A stretch of 64,000 bases of DNA from positions 62,001-126,000 of the forward strand of contig JAQWSE010000004.1 of assembly GCA_029243395.1 (NCBI GenBank), in the 5' to 3' direction. Position 1 is the stretch's first letter, and the number at the start of each line of letters is the position of its first letter. Positions 37,183 to 46,540 of this stretch are shown here, piece by piece. The DNA comes from Paracoccaceae bacterium. Lineage in GTDB: Bacteria; Pseudomonadota; Alphaproteobacteria; Rhodobacterales; Rhodobacteraceae. Under the pieces are notes generated by a model. That model was given only the letters and a program-made list of their open reading frames with translations, made no database searches and was not told where the DNA came from. A program made the position numbers and the translations under genes.

Positions 37183-37785
37183 TTGAAAAGTAACAGGCAC
37201 AGAAATTTGTCAAAGGAGGACTTAGTTCTCTGGGATCAGGTGAAAAAAACCTTTGATCAAACATTGCGACAGGAAGAAAACAGCTGCTTTAATCAAAATC
37301 ATGAGAATAATGAACTTGGTTCGGACACTGTTCTAAGACAAGAAAAAGTAGTCTTAGTAAATGAAAGATTGGCTTCCTTTAAGAAGCAGAATGTGGGTTT
37401 AGAAAAGCCTTCTAATATTTTTGTAAATCATGATCTTGATAAAAAGAAACAAACCTTATTAAAAAAAGGTAGAATTCAGCCAGAAAAAACCTTAGATTTG
37501 CATGGTTTGAATTCGAAACAAGCAGAGAAAAAAGTAGTAGATTTCTTACAAAAAAGTTATATTCATGGGGCGAGACTTGTTTTGATTATTACTGGTAAAG
37601 GAAAAGGGGCAGGAAAAAAAGCCACACCTTATTATGAAGATAGTGATACTGGTATTTTAAAGAAAGCCTTAATACCATGGATTGAGAATTCAATCATGTG
37701 GCCAAAAATTCTCAAAATTATGTTAGCACACCCAAAACATGGGGGCGGGGGAGCTTTTTATGTTTATTTGCGAAAAATCAAGTAG
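37183..37785 (+). CDS. Smr domain protein
   Basis: The 200-residue protein starts SNRHRNLSKEDLVLWDQVKKT, as in alphaproteobacterial Smr proteins, and has a C-terminal Smr domain: TLDLHGLNSKQAEKKVVDFLQKSYIHGARLVLIITGKGKGAG and LAHPKHGGGGAFYVYLRK, including the LDxHG and TGKG motifs. Smr domains are nucleases or nucleic-acid binding modules; the role of this stand-alone type is unknown. The start is TTG. It lies 30 bases after timA and converges with hslU seven bases away. In relatives a lytic transglycosylase gene (mltA) lies between the two. Confidence 0.9.
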   Translation: MKSNRHRNLSKEDLVLWDQVKKTFDQTLRQEENSCFNQNHENNELGSDTVLRQEKVVLVNERLASFKKQNVGLEKPSNIFVNHDLDKKKQTLLKKGRIQPEKTLDLHGLNSKQAEKKVVDFLQKSYIHGARLVLIITGKGKGAGKKATPYYEDSDTGILKKALIPWIENSIMWPKILKIMLAHPKHGGGGAFYVYLRKIK

Positions 37786-37792
37786 TATGGGC

Positions 37793-39100
37793 TTATAGTA
37801 CATATCTGCTCACATCTGCCGAACTGACAAATTTATCTAGGTTAGTTTTCACAAAATTGGTATCAATCTTAACAGTTTTTGTTTTTTGATCAGGTGCAGA
37901 AAAACTTAGGTTTTCAAAAACTTTTTCTAGAATAGTATATAATCGTCTAGCACCAATGTTTTCTACAGTAGCATTTATATCCGCTGCTATTTTTGCCAAA
38001 GACTTAATACCACTATCTTCAAAAGTTAATTCTATACCCTCTGTGAGCATCAATGCAGCATATTGTTTTGTCAGAGAATTTTCGGTTTCTTTAAGAATAT
38101 TGATAAAATCTTTTTCTGTTAGCGCTGATAGCTCAACTCTTACAGGAAGTCTTCCTTGAAGTTCTGGTAAAAGATCACTTGGTTTTACTACATGGAAAGC
38201 CCCTGATGCTATAAACAAAATATGGTCTGTGCGAATTGGACCATATTTTGTTGAAACAGTTGTCCCTTCTATTAGGGGTAATAAATCCCTTTGAACGCCT
38301 TCTCTACTAACGTCCGCAGACTTCATTTCAGCTCGAGCACAGATTTTATCTATCTCGTCCAAAAATACTATACCATTTTCTTCTACTGACTCTATGGCTT
38401 TTTTTGTAATCGTATCTTCATCTAGAAGTTTGTCTGCTTCCTCTTTAGTTAATAGATCATAACTATCAGCTATTCTAATTTTAATTTTTTTGGTCCTTTT
38501 TCCTAAAGCTTTACCAAAAACTTCATTAAGATTCATCATCCCCATGCTGTTGCCAGGTTGACCGGGAATTTCAAAAAGAGATAAAGGGTTTGCCGTTTCA
38601 TTCAAATCAATTTCAATTTCTTTGTCATCTAATAGACCATCCCGGAGTTTTTTCTTGAACATTTCAATTGTTTGTTCTCGGGCGTTTTCCCCAGTTAAAT
38701 AAGCCAAAACTCTTTTTTCAGCTTGAGCATGGGCTTTTGCCTCTACATCCTTGCGCATCTTTTCTCGTATCATTATCATAGCGCTATCGACCAAATCTCG
38801 AACTATTTGTTCTACGTCTCGTCCGACATAACCTACTTCGGTAAATTTGGTAGCCTCTACTTTCACAAAAGGTGCACCGGCCAATTTAGACAAGCGTCTT
38901 GATATTTCAGTTTTTCCGACTCCAGTTGGCCCAATCATCAGAATATTTTTAGGATAAATTTCTTCTTTAAGCGGGGACTCTACTTTTTTTCTTCTCCATC
39001 TGCTCCTAAGGGCAACAGCAACAGCCCTTTTTGCAGGTTCTTGCCCGATTATGAACTTGTCTAGTTCGGAAACTATTTCTCTAGGTGTTAACTCAGTCAT
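37793..39100 (-). CDS. hslU: HslUV protease ATPase subunit
   Basis: HslU unfolds substrates and feeds them to the HslV peptidase. The 435-residue AAA+ protein begins [36 protein letters not shown]. It has Walker [17 protein letters not shown], Walker [14 protein letters not shown], the I domain (about residues 110-240), sensor residues in [10 protein letters not shown], and the C-terminal tail ADVSRYVL that docks into HslV. It overlaps hslV by four bases. Confidence 0.98.
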   Translation of the reverse strand: MTELTPREIVSELDKFIIGQEPAKRAVAVALRSRWRRKKVESPLKEEIYPKNILMIGPTGVGKTEISRRLSKLAGAPFVKVEATKFTEVGYVGRDVEQIVRDLVDSAMIMIREKMRKDVEAKAHAQAEKRVLAYLTGENAREQTIEMFKKKLRDGLLDDKEIEIDLNETANPLSLFEIPGQPGNSMGMMNLNEVFGKALGKRTKKIKIRIADSYDLLTKEEADKLLDEDTITKKAIESVEENGIVFLDEIDKICARAEMKSADVSREGVQRDLLPLIEGTTVSTKYGPIRTDHILFIASGAFHVVKPSDLLPELQGRLPVRVELSALTEKDFINILKETENSLTKQYAALMLTEGIELTFEDSGIKSLAKIAADINATVENIGARRLYTILEKVFENLSFSAPDQKTKTVKIDTNFVKTNLDKFVSSADVSRYVL

Positions 39101-39666
39101 TTAATTTTTGATAAGGTTTCAGAAACAACGTTATGGTTAGTATAAACACATATATCAGCAGCTATTTTCAGTGCTGTCTTACAAATTTCCTTTGAAGAAA
39201 GCTCATTATCGTAAATAGCTTTTGCTGCAGCTAGAGCATAATTGCCTCCCGATCCCACGCAAGCTATACCTCCTTCTGGTTCCAAGACATCTCCTGAACC
39301 AGAAATTATGAATAGATCTTTTCCATCAGAAACAATTAACATAGCCTCCAAATTTCTCAAATATTTGTCAGTTCTCCAATCTTTGGCTAATTCGATTGCT
39401 GATCTAGATAAATTTCCAGGGAAAGTTTCCAATTTTCTTTCAAGTCTTTCCAATAAGGTAAAAGCATCTGCAGTAGATCCAGCAAAACCTACCAATATTT
39501 CCAAGCCCCCAGGCTTTAATCTTTGGACCTTTTTTGCTGTACCTTTCATTACAGTTTGACCTAAGGTGACTTGGCCATCACCGGCAACAGTCACACAACC
39601 ATTTTTCATTACTCCTATAATTGTTGTACCGTGCCAGGTTTGGCCTTTTGAATTATTTTTCATCAT
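39097..39666 (-). CDS. hslV: HslUV protease peptidase subunit
   Basis: HslV is the proteasome-like threonine peptidase of the HslUV complex. The mature protein would begin at the threonine of [23 protein letters not shown], after a short propeptide ([12 protein letters not shown]). [14 protein letters not shown] near the C-terminus is typical. I place the start at ATG 39666, whose A is also the last base of the infB stop codon; ATG 39663 is equally possible. The order infB-hslV-hslU in one direction suggests readthrough from the rimP-nusA operon. Confidence 0.96.
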   Translation of the reverse strand: MMKNNSKGQTWHGTTIIGVMKNGCVTVAGDGQVTLGQTVMKGTAKKVQRLKPGGLEILVGFAGSTADAFTLLERLERKLETFPGNLSRSAIELAKDWRTDKYLRNLEAMLIVSDGKDLFIISGSGDVLEPEGGIACVGSGGNYALAAAKAIYDNELSSKEICKTALKIAADICVYTNHNVVSETLSKIK

Positions 39667-42125
39667 CAATTAAGTGTTCTAGCAATTTTTTGAACAGAAA
39701 ATATTTCGATCACATCTTTTTTTCTTATGTCTTCATAGTCTGAAAATGCCATGCCACATTCTTGTCCAGACTGAACAGATTCTACTTCATCTTTAAACCT
39801 TTTTAATGTTTTAAGAGATCCTTCGTGAATTACTACATTATCTCTTAAAAGCCTAACCTTAGCTGATCTTTGAGCATTACCTTCAGTGATCAGACAACCA
39901 GCGACCTTACCAGCATTGGTCACTTTAAAAACTTCTAATATTTCGGCATAACCTAAAATGGTTTCCTTTATTTCTGGTTTAAGTAGACCAGAGGCCGCTT
40001 TTTTGATATCATCAACTAAATCATATATTATAGAATAATAGCGTAATTCTACCTCTTTTTGATTTGCTCCGTCTCTAGCAGAGGCGTTAGCTCTTACGTT
40101 AAAACCTATTATAGGTGCTTTCGAAGCTTCGGCCAAAATTACATCACTTTCAGTAATAGCGCCAACGCCAGAATGTAAAACGGTTATTCTAACTTCTTCT
40201 GTACTTATTTTATCTAAAGCTTGCACTATTGCTTCAGTAGAGCCTTGAACATCGGCTTTAACGACCAAAGGAAGTTCCGAAACTTCTTCGTCTGCTTTGG
40301 CCTTTGCTATCATTTGATCTAATGTTTTTCCAGTACCTAAAGCATCTTTTTTGTCTTTAATAACCTGATTTCTATAATTTGCTATTTCTCTAGCTTCTGT
40401 TTCGTTTGACACCACATTTAAAATATCACCTGCCTCTGGGGTTCCATTCAAACCCAAAACCTCAACTGGAACAGACGGACCAACCTGAGACACTTTTACA
40501 TTTTGACTATCAATTAAGGCCCTCACTTTACCCCATTGATCTCCAACGACAATGATGTCCCCCTTATTAAGTGTACCTTTTTGCACCAATACTGTAGCAA
40601 CTGGTCCACGCCCAACATCCAGCTTTGCTTCAATTACTGTACCTTCTGCTTCTCTGTTTGGATTAGCTTTCAGTTCTAGTATTTCAGTTTGTAGGGTGAT
40701 ATTTTCCAGAAGAGTTTGCACTCCTTTTCCAGTAGAAGCAGAAACCTCAACATCTAAAACCTCTCCTGACATTGATTCTACAATTACTTCATGCTTCAGC
40801 AGATCAGTCCTTACTCTGTTAGGGTCAGAATTTTCTTTGTCACACTTGTTTATTGCTACTATAATTGGAACTTTTGCTGCTCTTGCGTGGTTTATAGCTT
40901 CTATAGTTTGAGGCATAACGCCATCATCAGCAGCAACAACTAAAATAATTATGTCTGTAACTTGTGCTCCCCGTGATCTCATAGAAGTAAATGCTGAATG
41001 CCCAGGGGTATCCAAGAACGTAAATAAAGAGCCTTTTTCTGTCTTTACTTGATAAGCACCGATATGCTGTGTAATACCACCAGCTTCATTGCCAGTTGTA
41101 TTTGTTTTTCTAATAGCATCCAATAAGGAAGTTTTCCCGTGGTCAACATGTCCCATGACAGTTAGTATTGGGGCTCTTGGTTTCATATTTTCAGCAGCAT
41201 CTTTTTCATCGTGTTTTAAAATAGCATCTTCTACATCTGAGGCTGAAACTCTTACAGGAATGTGATCAAACTCTTCAACTATCAAAATGGCAGTATCAGC
41301 ATCTATTGTTTGGTTTTGGGTTGCCATTATGCCATTTGTCATCAATGTTTTAACTACAGAGGCAGATCTCTCAGCCATTCTATTCGCCAGTTCTTGAACT
41401 GTAATAGAATCAGGAACTGGTACTTCCCTTTTTACCTTTTCTCTGTCTGCACTATCTGATGTTTGTCTGCGCTTTACCTTTTCTTGTCTTCTTCTCAAAG
41501 AAGCAATGGATCTTTGTCTTCCTCCTTGATCAGAGAGAGCTTGATTAATTGTTAATTTTCCAGACCTTCTTCTCTCTAAATATCCTTTGCTAGGCCGAAC
41601 CTCTTTTAATTCGTCATCTTTTTTGAACTTTTTTCCGGAAGAAGTATCGCTAGACTTACTATCAAATTTATTGTCGATTTTAGATCGAGTTTTTGGAGTT
41701 GTATCGTCAATAGGTTGAGCAACATCTAAAACTTTTTGAACTACCAAATTTTCTTTTTCAGATTTTTTACTTACTTCCACTTTCTCCAACAAAGCTTTTT
41801 CTGCAATCTGCCTATCAACCTCTTTCTTTTTGTTTTCTTCTTCCCGAGCGGCCTCTATGGCTTTTTTTCTCCTATCAATTTGTTCTTCTGAGTAATTCTT
41901 ATTGAATTGAGCTTTTGGGTCGGAATCAGTATTTTCTTTGGTAAGTGTGTTAAGATTTTGATTAGAGGACAAAATATTCTTACTCGTTTTAAGAATTTTT
42001 TTACGTTTGGTTTCTATAAGGACCGATTTGGATCTTCCACGAGCAAGATTCATTCGTACAGAATTTCCAGAGCCCCGGACACTCAATGTTTTTGAGCTAG
42101 TGCCTTTTTTCTCATTTTCATCCAT
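39666..42125 (-). CDS. infB: Translation initiation factor IF-2
   Basis: IF-2 is the GTPase that places initiator tRNA on the ribosome. The 819-residue protein has a charged N-terminal region with an alphaproteobacterial [32 protein letters not shown] motif, the IF2 N domain ([23 protein letters not shown]), and the G domain with [29 protein letters not shown] and NKCDKE. Domains II-IV end with GYEAD-like [18 protein letters not shown]. It lies 29 bases after ylxR in the rimP-nusA-ylxR-infB operon. Confidence 0.98.
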   Translation of the reverse strand: MDENEKKGTSSKTLSVRGSGNSVRMNLARGRSKSVLIETKRKKILKTSKNILSSNQNLNTLTKENTDSDPKAQFNKNYSEEQIDRRKKAIEAAREEENKKKEVDRQIAEKALLEKVEVSKKSEKENLVVQKVLDVAQPIDDTTPKTRSKIDNKFDSKSSDTSSGKKFKKDDELKEVRPSKGYLERRRSGKLTINQALSDQGGRQRSIASLRRRQEKVKRRQTSDSADREKVKREVPVPDSITVQELANRMAERSASVVKTLMTNGIMATQNQTIDADTAILIVEEFDHIPVRVSASDVEDAILKHDEKDAAENMKPRAPILTVMGHVDHGKTSLLDAIRKTNTTGNEAGGITQHIGAYQVKTEKGSLFTFLDTPGHSAFTSMRSRGAQVTDIIILVVAADDGVMPQTIEAINHARAAKVPIIVAINKCDKENSDPNRVRTDLLKHEVIVESMSGEVLDVEVSASTGKGVQTLLENITLQTEILELKANPNREAEGTVIEAKLDVGRGPVATVLVQKGTLNKGDIIVVGDQWGKVRALIDSQNVKVSQVGPSVPVEVLGLNGTPEAGDILNVVSNETEAREIANYRNQVIKDKKDALGTGKTLDQMIAKAKADEEVSELPLVVKADVQGSTEAIVQALDKISTEEVRITVLHSGVGAITESDVILAEASKAPIIGFNVRANASARDGANQKEVELRYYSIIYDLVDDIKKAASGLLKPEIKETILGYAEILEVFKVTNAGKVAGCLITEGNAQRSAKVRLLRDNVVIHEGSLKTLKRFKDEVESVQSGQECGMAFSDYEDIRKKDVIEIFSVQKIARTLN

Positions 42126-42154
42126 TATTAAATCGACCTTTTATTCTATATTCT

Positions 42155-42718
42155 TTAACATCTTCTCAGATTTCCTAGGCGAGCAGTATCAAAAATTAAC
42201 GGATTAGTAAAACTACTCTTTAAGAAGCCAACATTGGTAATAGCATCTCTTCTAAAAGGAATCCCTAGTTCCGTTCTATTCAAGCAATTAATCCTAGAAG
42301 CTTGGGATTTTGGTAATGCTAGGTTCTTTTTTCGATTTTCAGATCCATCTCTTGCTTGCAGGAGTAATTCTATCTTATTTGTTAACAAATATCTTTGGAT
42401 TTTTTCATAACCAATTATTACTTTACCAGCCTTTCTAGATAAAGCTATCAAACTAACGATTCTCTTTAATAATATGTTATCTATCCTTGAAACAAGATTT
42501 TCTTGTTGGAAATCTCTTTCATATTTTTTGCTTGCAAATTCTTTCATCTTTATCAGGATATTTTTAGAAGCAAGAACATAAAACTCTTTTCCATCAAATT
42601 CGTTAAATAAATCAAGGGTAAATACATTGGATGGAGACAAAACAAACCTAATCATAAGCTCACTTGGATGCATTTTTTTTGTAATATAACACATCTTTTT
42701 TTCGCATAAGTCTTTCAT
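42155..42718 (-). CDS. YlxR/RnpM-like RNA-binding protein fused to an L7Ae-like domain
   Basis: This 187-residue protein has an N-terminal YlxR (DUF448) domain with CYITKKMHPSELMIRFVLSP, and a C-terminal L7Ae-like domain with LIALSRKAGKVIIGYEKIQRYLLTNKIELLLQARDGSENR and NRTELGIPFRRDAITNVGFLKS. The fusion is normal in alphaproteobacteria. YlxR in Bacillus (RnpM) modulates RNase P; the function here is uncertain. The usual GRGAYV motif is replaced by GKEFYVL. Its position between nusA and infB is conserved in bacteria. Confidence 0.9.
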   Translation of the reverse strand: MKDLCEKKMCYITKKMHPSELMIRFVLSPSNVFTLDLFNEFDGKEFYVLASKNILIKMKEFASKKYERDFQQENLVSRIDNILLKRIVSLIALSRKAGKVIIGYEKIQRYLLTNKIELLLQARDGSENRKKNLALPKSQASRINCLNRTELGIPFRRDAITNVGFLKSSFTNPLIFDTARLGNLRRC

Positions 42719-42744
42719 GATTATTTTAATTACCGTCCTATTAA

Positions 42745-44337
42745 TTAAGAAACCTGATCTTCATTTGTTATTTCTTTGTCATAATCCTCAGCTGTAATCC
42801 AGCCCATTTTGAGTCTAGCATTCATAACCAAAATCCTTGCCTCTTTTAAACTAATATCAAACTTTTCAAGAATACCGTCATCTTTAACTCTCTTTCCTTC
42901 AACTGTAGTATAACCCCCTGCAATTTCCCAATCAGCACATTTGGCAAATTCCTCAAGATTCTTAATGTTTTCTTCAGCAAGCACCTGTATCATTTCAGGA
43001 TTTAAACCTTCGAAATTTATCAAACTTTCCTCAACACCCAACTCTTTAGCTTTTTTCAATGCTTTATTATTATTTTCTTCTATACATTCCTGTGCTCTAG
43101 CTTGAAGCTCTTCAGAAGTGGATTCATCGAAACCTTCGATATTTTCAATCTCACTTTTTTCAACATATGCTACTTCTTCAAGCGTGGAAAAGCCCTCTGA
43201 AACGAGTAGTTGGGCTACCATTTCATCCACATTAAGAGTATCCATAAAAAGTTTTGATCTCTCAGCAAATTCCGTCTGCCTTCGTTCCGATTCCTCAGCT
43301 TCGGTCATAATATCAATATCAAATTGTGTTAGCTGACTGGCTAATCTGACATTTTGGCCTCTTCTCCCAATCGCTAGAGAAAGTTGATCATCTGGAACAA
43401 CAACTTCAATTCTTTGAGAGTCCTCATCAAGGACTACTTTTGAGACCTCAGCAGGTTGTAAAGCATTTACCAAGAATGTAGGGGCATCTTCATTCCATGG
43501 AATTATATCTATCTTTTCACCTTGTAATTCATTCACCACAGCTTGGACCCGAGAACCACGCATGCCGACGCAGGCACCGACAGGATCTATTGAGCTGTCA
43601 AGTGATATCACACCTATTTTTGCTCTACTTCCAGGGTCTCTGGCAACAGTTTTAATCTCAATGATTCCATCATATATTTCGGGTACTTCCATTTTAAAAA
43701 GCTCAGACAAAAACTCCGGAGCTGTTCGCGAAAGAAAAATTTGAGGTCCTCTAGTTTCTGTTTTTACGTCTTTGATATAAGATCTTACCCGATCCCCAGT
43801 TCGAAAAGTTTCTCGATTGATGAGCTGATCTCGTCTTAAAATTGCTTCACCCCTACCCACATCTACAATGACATTGCCATATTCAATTCTCTTTACTTGA
43901 CCATTAATAATTTGACCAACTCGATCTTTGAATTCTTCATATTGTCTTGCCCTTTCAGCTTCACGAACTTTTTGTACTATGGTTTGTTTTGCAGATTGAG
44001 CGGCAATTCTTCCAAAATCCATAGGAGGCAATGGATCCTTGACAATATCACCAATTTTAGCTTCAGGAAGTAGGTCAATAACTTCATCAATTGTTATTTC
44101 TGTAAAGTGGTTTTCAACTTCTTCCACAACCAATCTACATCGATTCATTGTTAACTCACCAGATTTCGTATCAATTTTTGCTCTAATATCATATTCTGCC
44201 CCATACTTGGATCTTGCTGCTTTTGCCAAACTTTCTTCCATAGCCTCTATTACGAGTTCCGGTTCAATTAATTTTTCTCTTGCGACAGCATCAGCAATCT
44301 GAAGTAATTCAATTTTACTAGGGTTGTGTTCGGCCAT
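42745..44337 (-). CDS. nusA: Transcription termination/antitermination protein NusA
   Basis: NusA binds RNA polymerase and controls pausing, termination and antitermination. The 530-residue protein has the N-terminal polymerase-binding domain (VAREKLIEPELVIEAMEESLAKAARSKYG), an S1 domain (GQIINGQVKRIEYGNVIVDVGRGEAILRRDQLI), two KH domains (GACVGMRGSRVQAVVNELQGEKIDIIPW and LAIGRRGQNVRLASQLTQFDIDIMTE), and two C-terminal helix-hairpin acidic repeats. All domains are present. It follows rimP by 19 bases. Confidence 0.98.
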   Translation of the reverse strand: MAEHNPSKIELLQIADAVAREKLIEPELVIEAMEESLAKAARSKYGAEYDIRAKIDTKSGELTMNRCRLVVEEVENHFTEITIDEVIDLLPEAKIGDIVKDPLPPMDFGRIAAQSAKQTIVQKVREAERARQYEEFKDRVGQIINGQVKRIEYGNVIVDVGRGEAILRRDQLINRETFRTGDRVRSYIKDVKTETRGPQIFLSRTAPEFLSELFKMEVPEIYDGIIEIKTVARDPGSRAKIGVISLDSSIDPVGACVGMRGSRVQAVVNELQGEKIDIIPWNEDAPTFLVNALQPAEVSKVVLDEDSQRIEVVVPDDQLSLAIGRRGQNVRLASQLTQFDIDIMTEAEESERRQTEFAERSKLFMDTLNVDEMVAQLLVSEGFSTLEEVAYVEKSEIENIEGFDESTSEELQARAQECIEENNNKALKKAKELGVEESLINFEGLNPEMIQVLAEENIKNLEEFAKCADWEIAGGYTTVEGKRVKDDGILEKFDISLKEARILVMNARLKMGWITAEDYDKEITNEDQVS

Positions 44338-44356
44338 TATTTTTCCTATTCGTTTT

Positions 44357-44824
44357 TTAAGCCAATAATTTGGCCTCTTCTATGTTAGATACCTTAATAT
44401 GGTGAATTTTATCAATTTGGAGTACATGCAGTTCTGAATTCACCACACCAATCAATGTTCCCTCCAATTTACTAATTCCTAAATCTTTAATTTTTTGTTT
44501 TATTATAGCTTTATGTCCTTTCCATTCGTCAAAATCTTTAAGTCGAGTGAGAGGTCTATTCAAGCCTGGAGAAGATACCTCTAGGTGATATTCTTCCTGA
44601 AAAGAGTCTTTCGTGTCTAGTTCGTTAGAAATACTATGGGACATTTTTGCACAATCATCTATAGTTAGTGACCTAAGTTTATTATCTATCATAATTTGTA
44701 AAGTTAAATCGGATTCATTAAATATTCTAATTCTCACCAATTCAAAACCACCATTCTCAACAATTGGTAGGATATTCTTGTATAAGGATTTTTCTTCATT
44801 AGAACGGGCTATTAAATTTTCCAT
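44357..44824 (-). CDS. rimP: Ribosome maturation factor RimP
   Basis: RimP is needed for maturation of the 30S subunit. The 155-residue protein has ILPIVENGGFELVRIRIF, LQIMIDN, the SLTIDDCAKMSHSISNELDTKDSFQEEYHLEVSSPGLNRPLTRLKDFDEWKG motif that defines the family, and a C-terminal SH3-like domain. It is the first gene of the rimP-nusA-ylxR-infB operon, just downstream of an intrinsic terminator that separates it from the DUF1674 gene. Confidence 0.95.
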   Translation of the reverse strand: MENLIARSNEEKSLYKNILPIVENGGFELVRIRIFNESDLTLQIMIDNKLRSLTIDDCAKMSHSISNELDTKDSFQEEYHLEVSSPGLNRPLTRLKDFDEWKGHKAIIKQKIKDLGISKLEGTLIGVVNSELHVLQIDKIHHIKVSNIEEAKLLA

Positions 44825-44840
44825 GTTATCCGTCTAGCAC

Positions 44841-44863
44841 AAAAAAACGGGCCTAAAGCCCGT
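44841..44863 (-). terminator. Intrinsic terminator between the DUF1674 gene and rimP
   Basis: Read on the minus strand, ACGGGC - TTTAG - GCCCGT is a perfect 6-bp GC-rich stem followed at once by a run of T. It would end transcription coming from the DUF1674 gene (44920-45147) before the rimP operon. It is the only strong intrinsic terminator that I noticed in the window. Confidence 0.85.
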
Positions 44864-44919
44864 CACAAACATTGTGTGGCACAATAGCACCTAAAATTAA
44901 ATTTTCAAGTCTTTAAATA

Positions 44920-45147
44920 TTAAAAGTCACTAATAATACCCCGCCTTTCCCAGTCTCCATACCTAGTTGGTTCAAGATCTGATGGGCCATTTATTTCTTT
45001 TGGATTTTCTATCAAGGGTAATTTCCGATTTCTTATTTCTGCTTCCAACAATGCTTTTTCTGCTGTTTCTTTGGAAGGCTTCCTTATATAGTTATTATAT
45101 TTCATCTTGGAACTATCTTTAAAATTAATTTTTTCAAATAGATCCAT
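44920..45147 (-). CDS. DUF1674 protein (succinate dehydrogenase assembly factor 4-like)
   Basis: This small protein (75 residues from ATG 45147) ends with the DUF1674 signature LEPTRYGDWERRGIISDF, preceded by a GP dipeptide and a charged helical stretch (KPSKETAEKALLEAEIRNRKLPL). Eukaryotic homologues (SDHAF4/Sdh8) help assemble the flavin subunit of succinate dehydrogenase; the same role is plausible but unproven in bacteria. A TTG at 45177 gives a longer N-terminus without conserved residues. It is divergent from rsmB, as in relatives, and is followed by the intrinsic terminator. Confidence 0.88.
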   Translation of the reverse strand: MDLFEKINFKDSSKMKYNNYIRKPSKETAEKALLEAEIRNRKLPLIENPKEINGPSDLEPTRYGDWERRGIISDF

Positions 45148-45183
45148 AACATTAAATGATACTTGGTTGAGTAGCAAGGACTG

Positions 45184-46488
45184 GTGGATCGACTGTTGAA
45201 ACTGAATGATAGTTTAAAGGCAAGATATCTCTGCTTACAGATTTTGATAGGGGTTTTTAAGAAAAAGAAAACTGTTTCACAGACGCTAGAAGAGCAATAC
45301 CTTTGTATGCATTCTTATGAAGAAAGTGACATTGCAAGAGCAAAAAGAATTTCAGACTTTATTTTTGTTTATCTTCAGGGATTGGATAACTGTATAAATC
45401 TTTATTCTGAAAAGAAGCTTAAATTAGAAGTAAGAAATATTCTCCGTATTGTAGTTGCCGAGTCATTTTTTGATGAAGCACCAGATCATGCAATTGTTCA
45501 TTCAGCTGTTCAATTATCCAAACTAAGTAAATCAACAAAGTATTACTCAGGGTTGGTCAATGCTATTTCAAGGAGGATATTGGTGTATGTCCAGGGAGAT
45601 AATTTGATATTAGTGTCAGTTTTAGAGGAGAAATTAAGGACTTATTTAAGTAATTATTATCCGAATGAAGTAATTAAGAGAATCGAAAAACTAATGACTA
45701 AAAAGGCGCCATTAGATATTAATATTAAGAATTTTGAGGAAATAAATTGCTGGAAAGAAAAATTAAATGCAAAAAAACTACCTAGTGGGATTCTTAGATT
45801 ACAAAACCCTAAAGGCCTTTCTTCATTGCCAGGCTTCAAGGAAGGTAAGTGGTGGGTCCAAGGTGCTTCGTCTTCAATACCTATTAAGATATTAGGTAAA
45901 ATATCTGGAGTCGAAGTGTTAGACCTTTTTTCTGCTCCTGGAGGAAAAGCAATGCAATTGATTTCAGCAGGGGCTAAAGTGACATGTTTGGATTTTTCCC
46001 TAAAGAGATTAGAACTTTTGAAAAAAAATCTTATTAGGATGAACATGAAAGCTAAGATCATTAATTCCGATATTAGGAAATTTGAGTCAAGAATAAAATA
46101 TGACATAATCACAATTGATGCACCATGTTCTTCTTCTGGTACTATAATTAAAAACAAAGATTTACCTCATCTTTTACCAGTAGAGAGAATTCTTAATTTA
46201 ACAACAATACAAGATGAATCTCTAGATTTGGCGAGAAAATACGTTAAAGAAGATGGAGTAATTTTATATTGTACTTGTTCTCTTTTTCCTGTCGAGGGTG
46301 AAGAACGAGTATCAGAATTCCTGGTAAAGAACCAAGATTGGATGCAAAAAGCGATTTGTCCAAAAGAACATGGATTAGAGGCAGAGTGGGTGGATTCAAA
46401 AGGTGGTCTCAGGTTGAGGCCAGACCATTTGTTTGATTTAGGTGGAATGGATGGTTTTTACGCTGCAATCTTGGTAAAGAATAATTGA
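45184..46488 (+). CDS. rsmB: RsmB-like 16S rRNA (cytosine-C5) methyltransferase
   Basis: The 434-residue protein has an N-terminal NusB-like helical domain (ISDFIFVYLQGLDNCINLY, DEAPDHAIVHSAVQLSK, YYSGLVNAISRRIL) and a C-terminal SAM-dependent methyltransferase domain. That domain carries LDLFSAPGGKAMQLISAGAKVTCLD, IDAPCSSSGTI and YCTCSLFPVEGEERV, which hold the two catalytic cysteines. RsmB methylates C967 of 16S rRNA. The start is GTG. The heparinase-like gene and purH follow in the same direction. Confidence 0.93.
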   Translation: MDRLLKLNDSLKARYLCLQILIGVFKKKKTVSQTLEEQYLCMHSYEESDIARAKRISDFIFVYLQGLDNCINLYSEKKLKLEVRNILRIVVAESFFDEAPDHAIVHSAVQLSKLSKSTKYYSGLVNAISRRILVYVQGDNLILVSVLEEKLRTYLSNYYPNEVIKRIEKLMTKKAPLDINIKNFEEINCWKEKLNAKKLPSGILRLQNPKGLSSLPGFKEGKWWVQGASSSIPIKILGKISGVEVLDLFSAPGGKAMQLISAGAKVTCLDFSLKRLELLKKNLIRMNMKAKIINSDIRKFESRIKYDIITIDAPCSSSGTIIKNKDLPHLLPVERILNLTTIQDESLDLARKYVKEDGVILYCTCSLFPVEGEERVSEFLVKNQDWMQKAICPKEHGLEAEWVDSKGGLRLRPDHLFDLGGMDGFYAAILVKNN

Positions 46489-46540
46489 TATTGTGCCTTC
46501 TGGTAATTTGGAAATTTTTTGATGATAGGGAAATTGTGGT

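Noticed and set aside
45657-46157. 166-residue minus-strand open frame opposite rsmB
   Set aside because: Antisense shadow of a conserved methyltransferase gene, with no ribosome site or known motif.
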